14,281 nucleotides of DNA from Pseudomonadota bacterium (GTDB lineage: Bacteria > Desulfobacterota > JADFVX01), in NCBI GenBank assembly GCA_015222555.1, contig JADFVM010000203.1, positions 1-14,281 of the forward strand, in the 5' to 3' direction. Shown piece after piece: positions 6,798 through 14,277 of this stretch (position 1 is its first letter; the number at the start of each line of letters is the position of its first letter). The translations under genes were made by a program, and so were the position numbers. The notes beneath the pieces were generated by a model that did no database searches, was not told the DNA's origin, and saw nothing but the letters and a program-made list of their open reading frames with translations.

Positions 6798-6825
6798 TTG
6801 CATACCACGGGCTCGGTGTTATACT
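6798..6825 (+). promoter_or_regulatory. Probable sigma-70-type promoter
   Basis: TTGCAT (6798-6803) and TATACT (6820-6825) separated by 16 bases, placed 41 bases upstream of the Spy-like gene start. Suggests the Spy-like gene and following ATPase can be transcribed separately from cusBA. Confidence 0.5.
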
Positions 6826-6866
6826 TCAGTTAATGAGACGAACTTTATAACTTAATGGAGGTCAAG

Positions 6867-7400
6867 ATGAAAAGTATGAAGGTAGTGCTATTTTTGCTGC
6901 TGGCAACAGGTCTGTTGTTTTCAACGGCAAATGCCGAAATGATGGGACAGGGCAAAGGGATGAAGTGCGACAAGACGGAGATGATGGGCCACGGGATGAT
7001 GAAAATGATGCATGGCGTGGGAAAAGGAATGGGCAAGACCGCTGATAAGGACATGATGCATGGCCGCTTCATGAAAAAGGGACTCCACTTCTACTTCTCA
7101 AATAAGGAAGCGTTGGGGCTTACCGCTGACCAGCTTGACAAGTTCCATGACATCAAGCTCGATTTTAAAAAGAGCTACATTATGGATAAAGCACGATTGG
7201 AGGTGGCCAAGGTTGAGCTGGAAGAACTGCTGGATGCGGATCGTATCAACATGAAAAGTGTAGAAAAGAAGGTTAAGGAGGTTGCGGGGCTAAAGGAAAA
7301 GCTCCTGCTTGCCAAGGTCAAGACAAGAGTGGAAGCTAAAAAAGTGCTCACTGAAGAACAGAGGGAAAAGGCCAAAGGTCTCAGGCATCATAAGAAATGA
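6867..7400 (+). CDS. Spy/CpxP-like periplasmic protein (LTxxQ motifs)
   Basis: A 177-residue exported, helix-rich protein. The start at 6867 is preferred over ATG 6855 because ggagg lies five bases upstream and the signal peptide is clean (MKSMKVVLFLLLATGLLFSTANA). The mature N-terminal third is Met/Gly/His/Lys-rich (EMMGQGKGMKC, MMGHGMMKMMHG). The two LTxxQ motifs of the Spy/CpxP/zinc-resistance family are LTADQ (85-89) and LTEEQ (151-155), with charged helices between. Family members act as periplasmic chaperones or envelope-stress and metal sensors; here the Met-rich segment and neighbours point to copper stress. A Met-rich frame continues directly after the TGA stop in the same reading frame (see 7410-7553). 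Confidence 0.85.
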   Translation: MKSMKVVLFLLLATGLLFSTANAEMMGQGKGMKCDKTEMMGHGMMKMMHGVGKGMGKTADKDMMHGRFMKKGLHFYFSNKEALGLTADQLDKFHDIKLDFKKSYIMDKARLEVAKVELEELLDADRINMKSVEKKVKEVAGLKEKLLLAKVKTRVEAKKVLTEEQREKAKGLRHHKK

Positions 7401-7409
7401 GAGTCCCGG

Positions 7410-7553
7410 ATGATGAAAGGCGACATTGGGAAGATGGCGGCCATGGGTGGCAAGGGCATGATGCCTGAGGATATGAGTATGGAAGGGATGGGGATGGAAC
7501 TGGAAGAAACAGCAAAAGAGACGCAAAAAGAAGAACATGAAGAACACCATTAA
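7410..7553 (+). CDS. Met-rich small frame in line with the Spy-like gene
   Basis: A 47-codon frame (MMKGDIGKMAAMGGKGMM... ending EEHEEHH) with ten methionines. It is in exactly the same reading frame as the Spy-like gene, separated by the TGA at 7398-7400 and three codons (Glu-Ser-Arg). The start lacks a good ribosome binding site. It may be a detached tail of a once longer Spy-like protein, a translationally coupled small metal-binding peptide, or a product of stop readthrough. Confidence 0.45.
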   Translation: MMKGDIGKMAAMGGKGMMPEDMSMEGMGMELEETAKETQKEEHEEHH

Positions 7554-7647
7554 AGGTTAAGGAATTTAAGTTGGAGGACTATCCCGGAATTACTGCGCGG
7601 AAGGGAGATAGGTTCTTACAGTACCTAGGGTGAGAAGGAGAAAAATC

Positions 7648-7702
7648 ATGGCCAAAGATCCTATTTACTGAAATCATGAAATTGCTTGGTAAAAAAGGTT
7701 AA
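7648..7702 (+). pseudogene. Remnant of a YHS-domain gene start
   Basis: gagaaggag followed eight bases later by ATG and codons MAKDPIY-stop, then an out-of-frame tail (TEIMKLLGKKG-stop) ending at 7702. The first six residues mirror the start of the ATPase gene just downstream (MARDPVCGM), including a similar ribosome binding site. It looks like the 5' end of a duplicated or deleted YHS protein gene. It could also act as a short leader peptide. Confidence 0.45.
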
Positions 7703-7720
7703 TACCGATAGGGGGAGAAA

Positions 7721-10700
7721 ATGGCCAGAGACCCGGTATGCGGCATGACCGTTGAGCCCGAAAAGGCCGCCGGAAAATCGGAATATAAAGGTAGTGACTA
7801 CTACTTCTGCAACGTGGGCTGCAAGAAGAAGTTTGATGAAAACCCCGAAGCCTACCTGAAGACCGTCACACCCGAGAGGATGACCATCCCCGTCGAGGGG
7901 ATGAGCTGCGGCGGCTGTTCTTCCAAGGTGACGAAGGCTCTTCTTGAAGCTGACGGTGTTATTAACTGCACCGTTGATCACGTAACAAAAAAGGCGGAGA
8001 TTGAATTTTATCCCGGAAAGGCTGGCAGGGAAGGATTTGTTTCTATCATCGAAGGGTTGGGTTACACCGTTCCTGAGGAAGAGAGCATCCCAACTAATGC
8101 GCCGACCAATGCGATTGACCCTGTCTGCGGCATGACCGTTAACCCCGCTTCCGCCAAAGGGGGGTCTTCAGAATATGAGGGGAGAGCCTACTACTTCTGT
8201 AACCCCAACTGCAAAAAGAGCTTTGATCAAGACCCGGAAGCTATTCTATCACCCGCGCCAGAACCTGAAATCACTGAAAAAAGAATAAGCCCCGAGAAAC
8301 TTACGACCTTAACCCTTCCCATCGCCGGCATGACTTGCGCGTCCTGCGCGGCAAAGATAGAAAAAAATCTCACCACTCTCAAAGGGGTCTTTAGCGCATC
8401 AGTCAATTTTGCCACCCAAAAGGCAACGGTTAAGTATGATTCTCAACAGTTAACACCGGCAGGCATCGAAAAAAATATTGTGGAAACCGGCTATGAGGTG
8501 ATCAAAACCTCAGGGGAAAAAAGTGTCGAGTTCAAGGTCATCGGTATGGGTTCGGATCACTGTGCCGGCGTTGTCAAAAAGGCGGTAGAGCGACTGGCGG
8601 GGATCAAAGCGGTTGAAACGAACTTTCCCAATGCCTACGCTCACGTGACATTTGATGAAAGCAGCTTAAGCACCCGACAGATCATGAAGGCCATCTCTGA
8701 CGCGGGCTATGAGCTGGAACTTATCGAGGGCGGCAAGGAAGCGGCCGATGTAGAGAGAGAAGCAAGGGAAAAGGAGATCAGGACATTAAAAAGGAAGTTT
8801 ACCTGGGCCGCGCTCCTGGCTTTTCCTATCTTTTACGTCGCCATGGTGGAGATGATCAGTGAAAGCCTCATTCCCGGATTTATCAATCCCTCCCACTTTC
8901 CTGTTCGCTTTGCCCTTTTTCAGGTTCTCTTGTCCCTTCCCGTCATTTTTATTGGGCGGAACTTTTATATAAAGGGGTTTCCCAACCTCTTGCACGGCTC
9001 ACCCAATATGGATTCGCTCATCGCACTGGGAACGTCGGCTGCCTACCTTTACAGCTTTTACGCCGCCGACCTTGTCATCCTCGGCATGGATAGCACTGGG
9101 AGGTATGTAAGAAGTCTCTACTTTGAGACAGCGGCGGTCATCATCGCCCTCATTCTCTTCGGGAAATATCTGGAAGCCATCAGCAAGGGGAAGACCTCGG
9201 AGGCGATAAAGAAGCTCATGGGGCTTGCCCCAAAGACAGCAATCATTGAAGTGGACGGTGCGGAGGAAGAAGTACCGGTCTCGGATGTACAGGTGGGCGA
9301 TATTGTTATCGTCAAGCCAGGAGAAAAAATCCCCGTTGATGGTGAAGTGATCAGCGGATTGACCGCCGTTGATGAATCGATGCTGACAGGTGAAAGTATT
9401 CCCGTTGAGAAGAGTCCCGGGGGGAAAGTGGCTGCGGCGACGCTGAACAAAACTGGCTCTATCAAGTTTCGGGCAGAAAAAGTGGGCAAGGATACGGCCT
9501 TGGCCCAGATTATCAAACTCGTCGAGGATGCCCAGGGATCCAAGGCGCCCATCGCCCGTCTGGCTGATATGGTGGCCGGCTATTTTACTTGGGGAGTTAT
9601 AGGGGCTGCCTCTATTTCCGGCCTTATTTGGATCCTTGCCGGGACCGCTTTCGGTGTTGTTCTTCCGGGCGGGACCTTTATTTTTACTCTTACCGTAATC
9701 ATTGCTGTCCTCATTATTGCCTGTCCCTGTGCCTTGGGGCTTGCTACACCCACATCGATCATGGTGGGGACAGGCAAGGGAGCCGAGCTTGGCATACTGA
9801 TCAAGGACGCCGAAGCGCTGGAAAATTTCCGAAAAATTAACTTTGTTGTCTTTGATAAAACGGGGACGCTCACCGAGGGAAAACCGCGTGTTACTAATAT
9901 CCTGACCTTTGGAGGACACACAGAGGCCGATATTTTGAGGATGGCCGCCAGCGGTGAAAAGAAGTCGGAACATCCGCTGGCTGAGGCGATTGTCAATGAA
10001 GCAATGGACAGGAAGATCGACCTTGCTGATGTGACTCACTTCAATGCCCTTCCGGGCCATGGCATTGAAATCACTGTCCATGGCGCAAGTCTTTTTATGG
10101 GGAACAGGAAGTTGATGGAGGATAAACAGATTGACCTTTCGACCACCGACAAGGAAGCGAGCCGCCTGGCCGATGAAGGGAAAACCCCTATGTATATCGC
10201 TGGAGAAGGCACCGTTATGGGGATAATTGCCGTTGCCGATGTATTAAAGGAAAGCAGTGTTGAAGCCGTCAAAGAGCTTCATGAACTGGGAATCAAGGTG
10301 GCCATGCTCACAGGAGACAACAAAAGAACGGCCGAGGCGATTGCAAAAATAGCGGGGATCGACCGTGTCCTGGCCGAGGTACTGCCCGAAGATAAATCCA
10401 ACGAAGTGAAAAAACTTCAACAAGAGGGGTATAAAGTCGCCATGGTAGGCGATGGCATTAATGACGCCCCTGCCCTGACTCAATCCGATGTAGGCGTGGC
10501 CATCGGCGCCGGCACCGATGTGGCCATGGAATCGGCCAAGATCGTCCTCATAAAGAGCGATCTCCTCGATGTGGTGAAGGCCTATAAGTTGAGTGCCGCA
10601 ACACTTAGAAATATCAAGCAGAATCTCTTCTGGGCCTTTGGTTATAACACAGTCGGTATACCGATTGCGGCAGGAATACTCTACCCCTTCTTCGGCTTTC

Positions 10701-10792
10701 TCCTCAATCCGGCAATAGCTGCCGCGGCAATGGCCTTTTCATCCATTTCCGTCCTTTCCAATGCCTTGAGATTAAAAAGGGTGAGGTTGTGA
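7721..10792 (+). CDS. copA: Cu(I)-translocating P1B-type ATPase with YHS and HMA domains
   Basis: A 1023-residue inner-membrane ATPase that pumps Cu(I) out of the cytoplasm. N-terminal metal-binding domains in order: YHS1 (residues 4-46, DPVCGM, Cys30/Cys34), HMA1 (about 53-117, GMSCGGC), YHS2 (133-176, DPVCGM, Cys160/Cys164), HMA2 (about 196-262, GMTCASC) and HMA3 (about 268-336), where the motif is GMGSDHC with a single Cys281. The core has actuator TGES (556-559), transport motif CPC (668-670), phosphorylation site DKTGT (Asp712), HP (751-752) and GDGINDAP (910-917). Cu(I) selectivity is supported by Tyr975-Asn976 in TM7 and MAFSS (1004-1008) in TM8. It is longer than a typical CopA (about 800) because of the extra domains. 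gggggag precedes the start by five bases. It probably forms the cytoplasmic arm of the copper module with CusBA. Confidence 0.95.
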   Translation: MARDPVCGMTVEPEKAAGKSEYKGSDYYFCNVGCKKKFDENPEAYLKTVTPERMTIPVEGMSCGGCSSKVTKALLEADGVINCTVDHVTKKAEIEFYPGKAGREGFVSIIEGLGYTVPEEESIPTNAPTNAIDPVCGMTVNPASAKGGSSEYEGRAYYFCNPNCKKSFDQDPEAILSPAPEPEITEKRISPEKLTTLTLPIAGMTCASCAAKIEKNLTTLKGVFSASVNFATQKATVKYDSQQLTPAGIEKNIVETGYEVIKTSGEKSVEFKVIGMGSDHCAGVVKKAVERLAGIKAVETNFPNAYAHVTFDESSLSTRQIMKAISDAGYELELIEGGKEAADVEREAREKEIRTLKRKFTWAALLAFPIFYVAMVEMISESLIPGFINPSHFPVRFALFQVLLSLPVIFIGRNFYIKGFPNLLHGSPNMDSLIALGTSAAYLYSFYAADLVILGMDSTGRYVRSLYFETAAVIIALILFGKYLEAISKGKTSEAIKKLMGLAPKTAIIEVDGAEEEVPVSDVQVGDIVIVKPGEKIPVDGEVISGLTAVDESMLTGESIPVEKSPGGKVAAATLNKTGSIKFRAEKVGKDTALAQIIKLVEDAQGSKAPIARLADMVAGYFTWGVIGAASISGLIWILAGTAFGVVLPGGTFIFTLTVIIAVLIIACPCALGLATPTSIMVGTGKGAELGILIKDAEALENFRKINFVVFDKTGTLTEGKPRVTNILTFGGHTEADILRMAASGEKKSEHPLAEAIVNEAMDRKIDLADVTHFNALPGHGIEITVHGASLFMGNRKLMEDKQIDLSTTDKEASRLADEGKTPMYIAGEGTVMGIIAVADVLKESSVEAVKELHELGIKVAMLTGDNKRTAEAIAKIAGIDRVLAEVLPEDKSNEVKKLQQEGYKVAMVGDGINDAPALTQSDVGVAIGAGTDVAMESAKIVLIKSDLLDVVKAYKLSAATLRNIKQNLFWAFGYNTVGIPIAAGILYPFFGFLLNPAIAAAAMAFSSISVLSNALRLKRVRL

Positions 10793-10837
10793 GGTTACTA
10801 ATGAGGAAAAAAAGGGCTACCCCTTCAAACTGCAGGC

Positions 10838-11191
10838 TTAGATTATCTCCAGCACACTCTCCGGCGGGCGGCCAAGGGCCACCTTGCTGCCGTTAACAAC
10901 AATGGGCCGCTCAATGAGTACGGGATTTTCACTCATTATCTTTAACCATTCCCCCCTTGACCGCTTATCCGACCGGTCAAGTCCAAGTTCCCTGAATTTC
11001 TCCTCTTTAGTCCTCATTACTTCAAGCGGTTCCTTTCCAAGGTTTCTATAGAGGACGTCCAGCTCATCTGCCAAGGGAGGGGTTTTCAGGTATTCAATAA
11101 CTTCGACCTCCAGCCCCCGCACCTCTAAAAGGTTCAGTGTTTGACGGCTTTTGCTGCAACGGGGATTGTGGTAGATCTTTACTTTAGACAT
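10838..11191 (-). CDS. arsC: Arsenate reductase, glutaredoxin-dependent ArsC type
   Basis: A 117-residue thioredoxin-fold enzyme that reduces arsenate to arsenite. YHNPRCSKSR near the N-terminus gives His8 and catalytic Cys12. The anion-binding arginines are Arg60 (MRTKEEKF), Arg95 (IERPIVV) and Arg108 (LGRPPE), matching Cys12, Arg60, Arg94 and Arg107 of the plasmid R773 enzyme. Length is shorter than R773 ArsC (141) but usual for chromosomal members of this family. aaggag lies nine bases before the start. It converges on the ATPase gene with a 45-bp gap; no other ars gene is in the window, so a pump and ArsR would have to be elsewhere. A related Spx/YffB-like role is less likely because all three arginines are kept. 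Confidence 0.9.
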   Translation of the reverse strand: MSKVKIYHNPRCSKSRQTLNLLEVRGLEVEVIEYLKTPPLADELDVLYRNLGKEPLEVMRTKEEKFRELGLDRSDKRSRGEWLKIMSENPVLIERPIVVNGSKVALGRPPESVLEII

Positions 11192-11251
11192 ATCAAGCGA
11201 CTCCTTTTAGATGATCTTTTAAAATGTGCTTTTTAGATGGCGTCGAAGCAG

Positions 11252-11271
11252 AAGGGTTTCATTCAACCCTT
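11252..11271. promoter_or_regulatory. Hairpin or operator candidate upstream of arsC
   Basis: AAGGGTT-tcattc-AACCCTT, a perfect 7-bp inverted repeat about 60-80 bases upstream of the arsC start. No T-run follows on either strand. It may be an operator for arsC or an incidental stem. Confidence 0.3.
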
Positions 11272-11294
11272 AATTTCTATCTATTAGCGGGAAA

Positions 11295-11399
11295 TCATTT
11301 TATGATTGTGATTAAATTCGGCAGATCGGGTTTATGTTCTTTCAGGCTTTCAAAGGCAGACTTTCCATCGGGGGCCGTCAATGTTTTACATCCCGATCT
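11295..11399 (-). pseudogene. Fragment of a response-regulator receiver domain
   Basis: The minus strand encodes 34 residues between two stops: RSGCKTLTAPDG, then KSAFESLKEHKPDL, then PNLITIIK. The TAPDGKSAFESLKEHKPDL part is the classic alpha2-beta3 segment of receiver domains, just before the phosphoacceptor Asp. The Asp and all flanking parts are missing, so it is a gene remnant. Confidence 0.55.
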
Positions 11400-11513
11400 T
11401 TAAAAAAAAAGAGACAATGATTTGCAGGAAAAATTCAGAATCATCAACAATCAAAACAGAATAGCGTTCCACTTTTCCGGCCCTCCGTCTTTAAAGGTTT
11501 CCGTAACACGGTC

Positions 11514-11544
11514 TTGGCAAAACCTCTTTCAGAGGCCTTATAAT
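11514..11544 (+). promoter_or_regulatory. Probable promoter of the SIR2-mnmD pair
   Basis: TTGGCA (11514-11519) and TATAAT (11539-11544), spaced 19 bases, with a second overlapping TATAAT at 11544-11549. The spacer contains the inverted repeat CCTCT-ttc-AGAGG (11523-11535), a possible regulator site. A long spacer plus a spacer dyad is the layout seen in MerR-type promoters, but this dyad is short. The leader to the SIR2 start would be about 150 bases. Confidence 0.45.
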
Positions 11545-11700
11545 ATAATGAGAGGAATTTTACAATTCAACTTTTTATTTTAAAGCGGCACTCGATTTTG
11601 ATCCCGCCAGAAACAAGGTGAAGCAGAATCAGACAAAAGTATTGATGTTGTTCCTTAATTTTCATTATGATAAAGGTGACTCAGGCAAAGGTGAAAGATA

Positions 11701-12549
11701 ATGGCAACAATAGAAGAGAATCTGAATAAAGCAGCTCGGGCTTTGTCAGACGCTGACGCGGTTATGATTACCGCAGGTGCAGGCATTGGTGTTGATTCCG
11801 GCCTGCCTGATTTCCGTGGCAATGAAGGTTTCTGGAAAGCCTATCCCCCTATTGCCAAACTGGGCATTTCATTCAGCCAGATGGCCAACCCGCAGTGGTT
11901 TGAAACAGATCCTGAACTGGCTTGGGCCTTTTACGGTCACAGGTTGAGCCTCTACAGGAATACAAGTCCACATGATGGATTTTTCAAGCTTTTAGAAATA
12001 GTACAAAAAAAACAGGGCAGTTATTTTATTTTTACATCCAATGTTGATGGTCAATTCCAGAAAGCCGGTTTTGACACAGAAAAGATCATGGAGTGTCATG
12101 GCTCGATTCACCATTTTCAATGTGCAAATCCTTGTGGGAGCGCTATTTGGGATGCAAGTCAAGTCGATGTGGAAGTGGATGAGAATGCATTCAGGGCAAT
12201 ACCACCCCTGCCAAGATGTATCCACTGCACCAGCTTAGCTCGACCAAATATTTTGATGTTCGGAGACTGGGACTGGATTTCTCATCGAACAGACAGTCAG
12301 GGAGCGAGGCTTTCCAGCTGGCTTAACGAAGTGAGTGCAAAAAAGATGAAACTGGCCATCGTGGAAATGGGGGCAGGTAACGCCGTACCGACGGTCCGCA
12401 TGCAGTCTGAACAGGTGGCCCGAATGCATAAAGGCTTGCTTATCAGAATCAATCCCAGAGATTATTTTGTTCCCTCAGGCCACATATCGGCGCCCCTGGG
12501 AAGCGAAGAAGGGATAGGCAAAATATATGAATTAATGGATGAGAAGTAG
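11701..12549 (+). CDS. SIR2-family NAD-dependent protein deacylase (divergent)
   Basis: A 282-residue sirtuin-fold protein expected to remove acyl groups from lysines using NAD. NAD-binding GAGIGVDSGLPDFRG is at residues 26-40, TSNVD at 112-116 (usually TQNID), and catalytic His133 is in ECHGS. A four-Cys zinc site uses Cys141, Cys145, Cys173 and Cys176, followed by RPNILMFGD. The C-terminal part differs from standard sirtuins: the usual GTS motif is replaced by MGAGNAVPTVR (223-233), and NPRD (251-254) follows. Substrate is unknown; ADP-ribosyl transfer rather than deacylation is possible. Start 11701 has aggtga seven bases upstream. The next gene is 51 bases on in the same direction. Confidence 0.88.
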   Translation: MATIEENLNKAARALSDADAVMITAGAGIGVDSGLPDFRGNEGFWKAYPPIAKLGISFSQMANPQWFETDPELAWAFYGHRLSLYRNTSPHDGFFKLLEIVQKKQGSYFIFTSNVDGQFQKAGFDTEKIMECHGSIHHFQCANPCGSAIWDASQVDVEVDENAFRAIPPLPRCIHCTSLARPNILMFGDWDWISHRTDSQGARLSSWLNEVSAKKMKLAIVEMGAGNAVPTVRMQSEQVARMHKGLLIRINPRDYFVPSGHISAPLGSEEGIGKIYELMDEK

Positions 12550-12600
12550 TATACTGCACGAAAGATAAACTTTTTATTTGCCTTTACTAAGAGGCATTTA

Positions 12601-13437
12601 TTGTTTTTTATCATGCAAAAACAGCAGATTTTACAAACAGCTGACGGCTCACAAACTCTCTTCTCGCAGGAGCATAACGAAACCTACCATTCATCCAGTG
12701 GCGCACTTAAGGAGGCTTTTTCAAAATTCTGCGAGCCCTGCAAAATAAGCGAACTTGCCCAAAGGGGTGCTATTAATATCCTCGATATCGGTTTCGGCCT
12801 CGGGTACAATCTTCTTGCTGCCCTTCATATGGTAAAAGCTGCCAACAGTTTCTGTACCATTGAGATCACCTCTCTTGAAAAAGAAATCTTGTCACCCCAA
12901 ACTTTAAACTCAATAACTGTCCCGCAAAAATACAGCATAGACTACGAGATAATTAAAAAAGCTGCCAATGCTCTTTCTTGCAATGAGAAAGGCGTAAAGA
13001 TATCTATTCTAAAAGGCGATGCCAGAAAAACGATAAGGGAATTAACAAACCGATATGACGCCGTTTTTTTCGATCCCTTTTCTGTCAAAAAAAACCCTGA
13101 AATGTGGAGTGTTGACTTCTTCAGGGAGATCGGAAAAAGGATGACAGATGAGGCGATATTGGCAACTTATAGCGCCTCCACTCCCATTCGTTGCGGCCTA
13201 ATAGAGGCCGGTTTCAGGATTGGGCCGGCGCCGGGAGATGGGATGAAAAAAGAGGGGACCCTTGCCAGCAAGAAGGGAGATGTCGGGGGTTTTTCAAATA
13301 AGATAATGCTACGACTGAAAAACTCTCCTGAAAGAATGCCTTTTTACGATCCCGAATTAAACTTTTCCCGCCATGAGATATTTAATTACAGAAAAGAATT
13401 ACTGCAAAAAGAATCTTCTTACACCCAAAAAAACTGA
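12601..13437 (+). CDS. mnmD: MnmD-type tRNA 5-aminomethyluridine methyltransferase
   Basis: A SAM-dependent methyltransferase of the MnmC N-terminal (MnmD, DUF752) family. Members methylate the 5-aminomethyl group on wobble uridine 34 to complete mnm5(s2)U. With a TTG start at 12601 (gagg six bases upstream) it has 278 residues. ATG 12613 is an alternative giving 274, but it lacks a well-spaced ribosome binding site. Family motifs: TADGSQTL (13-20), TYHSSSGALKEAF (28-40), SAM-binding ILDIGFGLGYN (60-70), FFDPFSVKKNPEMWS (156-170), ATYSAS (178-183) and IEAGF (201-205). The usual final segment PFYDPELNFSR (267 minus about 20) is followed by a short extension. The FAD-dependent MnmC2 domain is absent, so this is the stand-alone form. 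Probably in an operon with the SIR2 gene. Confidence 0.85.
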   Translation: MFFIMQKQQILQTADGSQTLFSQEHNETYHSSSGALKEAFSKFCEPCKISELAQRGAINILDIGFGLGYNLLAALHMVKAANSFCTIEITSLEKEILSPQTLNSITVPQKYSIDYEIIKKAANALSCNEKGVKISILKGDARKTIRELTNRYDAVFFDPFSVKKNPEMWSVDFFREIGKRMTDEAILATYSASTPIRCGLIEAGFRIGPAPGDGMKKEGTLASKKGDVGGFSNKIMLRLKNSPERMPFYDPELNFSRHEIFNYRKELLQKESSYTQKN

Positions 13438-13611
13438 ATTCATTAACACTCTTTTCAAATGTAAACGTCAAGGCCCTCAAAAATTTCTCTCCATTTATCA
13501 AAATCTGAGTATAGGAGCAAACAACTCTTCATTTGTGATATTATAAATGATGAAACGAATCTTGATATCTTGAATCAATATTAATAAGAACCTTAGAAAA
13601 AGGATCATACC

Positions 13612-14277
13612 ATGACTATACTTATCGTTGATGATGCAGAAGATATCAGGCTATTGTTGAGCTCAATGTTAAAGTCGTCAGGCCACGATGACCTGATCAT
13701 GGCTGAATCGGCAAAGGAAGCTTTTACAATACTGGGAATAAATTCAGAAAAATCAGCAAGCACGCCTCTTGTAAAAGTAGATCTTGTCCTCATGGATATC
13801 CTGATGCAGGGCAAAGATGGAATTAGTGCATGCAAAAGGATAAAGTCAATTGACGGCTATAAAGATCTTCCAGTCATTATGGTGACCGCCAAAAGCGAGG
13901 TGGAATCACTGGATGCAGCCTTCGAAGCAGGTGCAATTGATTACATAACAAAGCCCGCGAATAAGATTGAGCTTCTCGCCAGAGTGCGGTCGGCATTAAA
14001 TCTGAAGCATGAAATGGACATCAGAAAAACACGGGAAAAAGAGCTTTCCACGAGAAATGAGGAACTTGAAAAAGCCCTGAAAGAGATTAACACATTGCGT
14101 GGATTGATTCCAATCTGTGCTCACTGCAAGAAAATTCGTAACACGGAGGGCGCCTGGCAGCAGGTGGAAGTTTATGTATCAGAACATTCCGAGGCTAAGT
14201 TCAGCCACGGCATTTGTGAAAGCTGTGCCAAGGATTTCTATCAAATAGATTTAAATGAAGAAATACCTGAAACTTAA
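13612..14277 (+). CDS. Response regulator with coiled coil and CxxC...CxxC tail
   Basis: A 221-residue cytoplasmic signalling protein. Residues 2-130 are a receiver domain with acidic pocket Asp7/Asp8, phosphoacceptor Asp62 (LVLMDILM), Thr92 and Lys114. The linker 131-162 is a charged coiled coil. The tail 163-212 starts GLIPICAHCKKIRN and ends SHGICESCAKDFY. It has Cys169/Cys172 and Cys202/Cys205, probably a zinc-binding unit, plus the conserved-looking WQQVEVYVSEHSEAKFSHG. I recall this tail on many sensor kinases and response regulators of deltaproteobacteria; its function is not established. There is no DNA-binding or enzymatic output domain, so it probably acts through protein contacts. 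agga lies seven bases before the start. No kinase partner is in the window. Confidence 0.9.
   Translation: MTILIVDDAEDIRLLLSSMLKSSGHDDLIMAESAKEAFTILGINSEKSASTPLVKVDLVLMDILMQGKDGISACKRIKSIDGYKDLPVIMVTAKSEVESLDAAFEAGAIDYITKPANKIELLARVRSALNLKHEMDIRKTREKELSTRNEELEKALKEINTLRGLIPICAHCKKIRNTEGAWQQVEVYVSEHSEAKFSHGICESCAKDFYQIDLNEEIPET

Larger units (their letters stand above)
11192..11700. other. 509-bp intergenic region
   Basis: The gap between divergent arsC and the SIR2 gene. It holds a hairpin at 11252-11271, a decayed receiver-domain fragment on the minus strand (11295-11399) and a probable rightward promoter (11514-11544). The rest (11400-11510 and 11560-11690) is AT-rich with no gene or repeat that I can support. 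Confidence 0.6.

Noticed and set aside
7398..7440. TGA as a selenocysteine codon joining the Spy-like protein to its tail
   Set aside because: I see only a weak possible stem (tccc...ggga) downstream and no convincing SECIS hairpin; the flanking residues are not a redox motif.
8999..10081. 360-codon open frame on the minus strand opposite the ATPase gene
   Set aside because: It lies wholly opposite conserved ATPase motifs and its translation resembles no known protein.
10793..10837. Possible terminator between the ATPase gene and arsC
   Set aside because: Only a short imperfect stem (aggg-cta-cccct) is present and no T-run follows on either strand.
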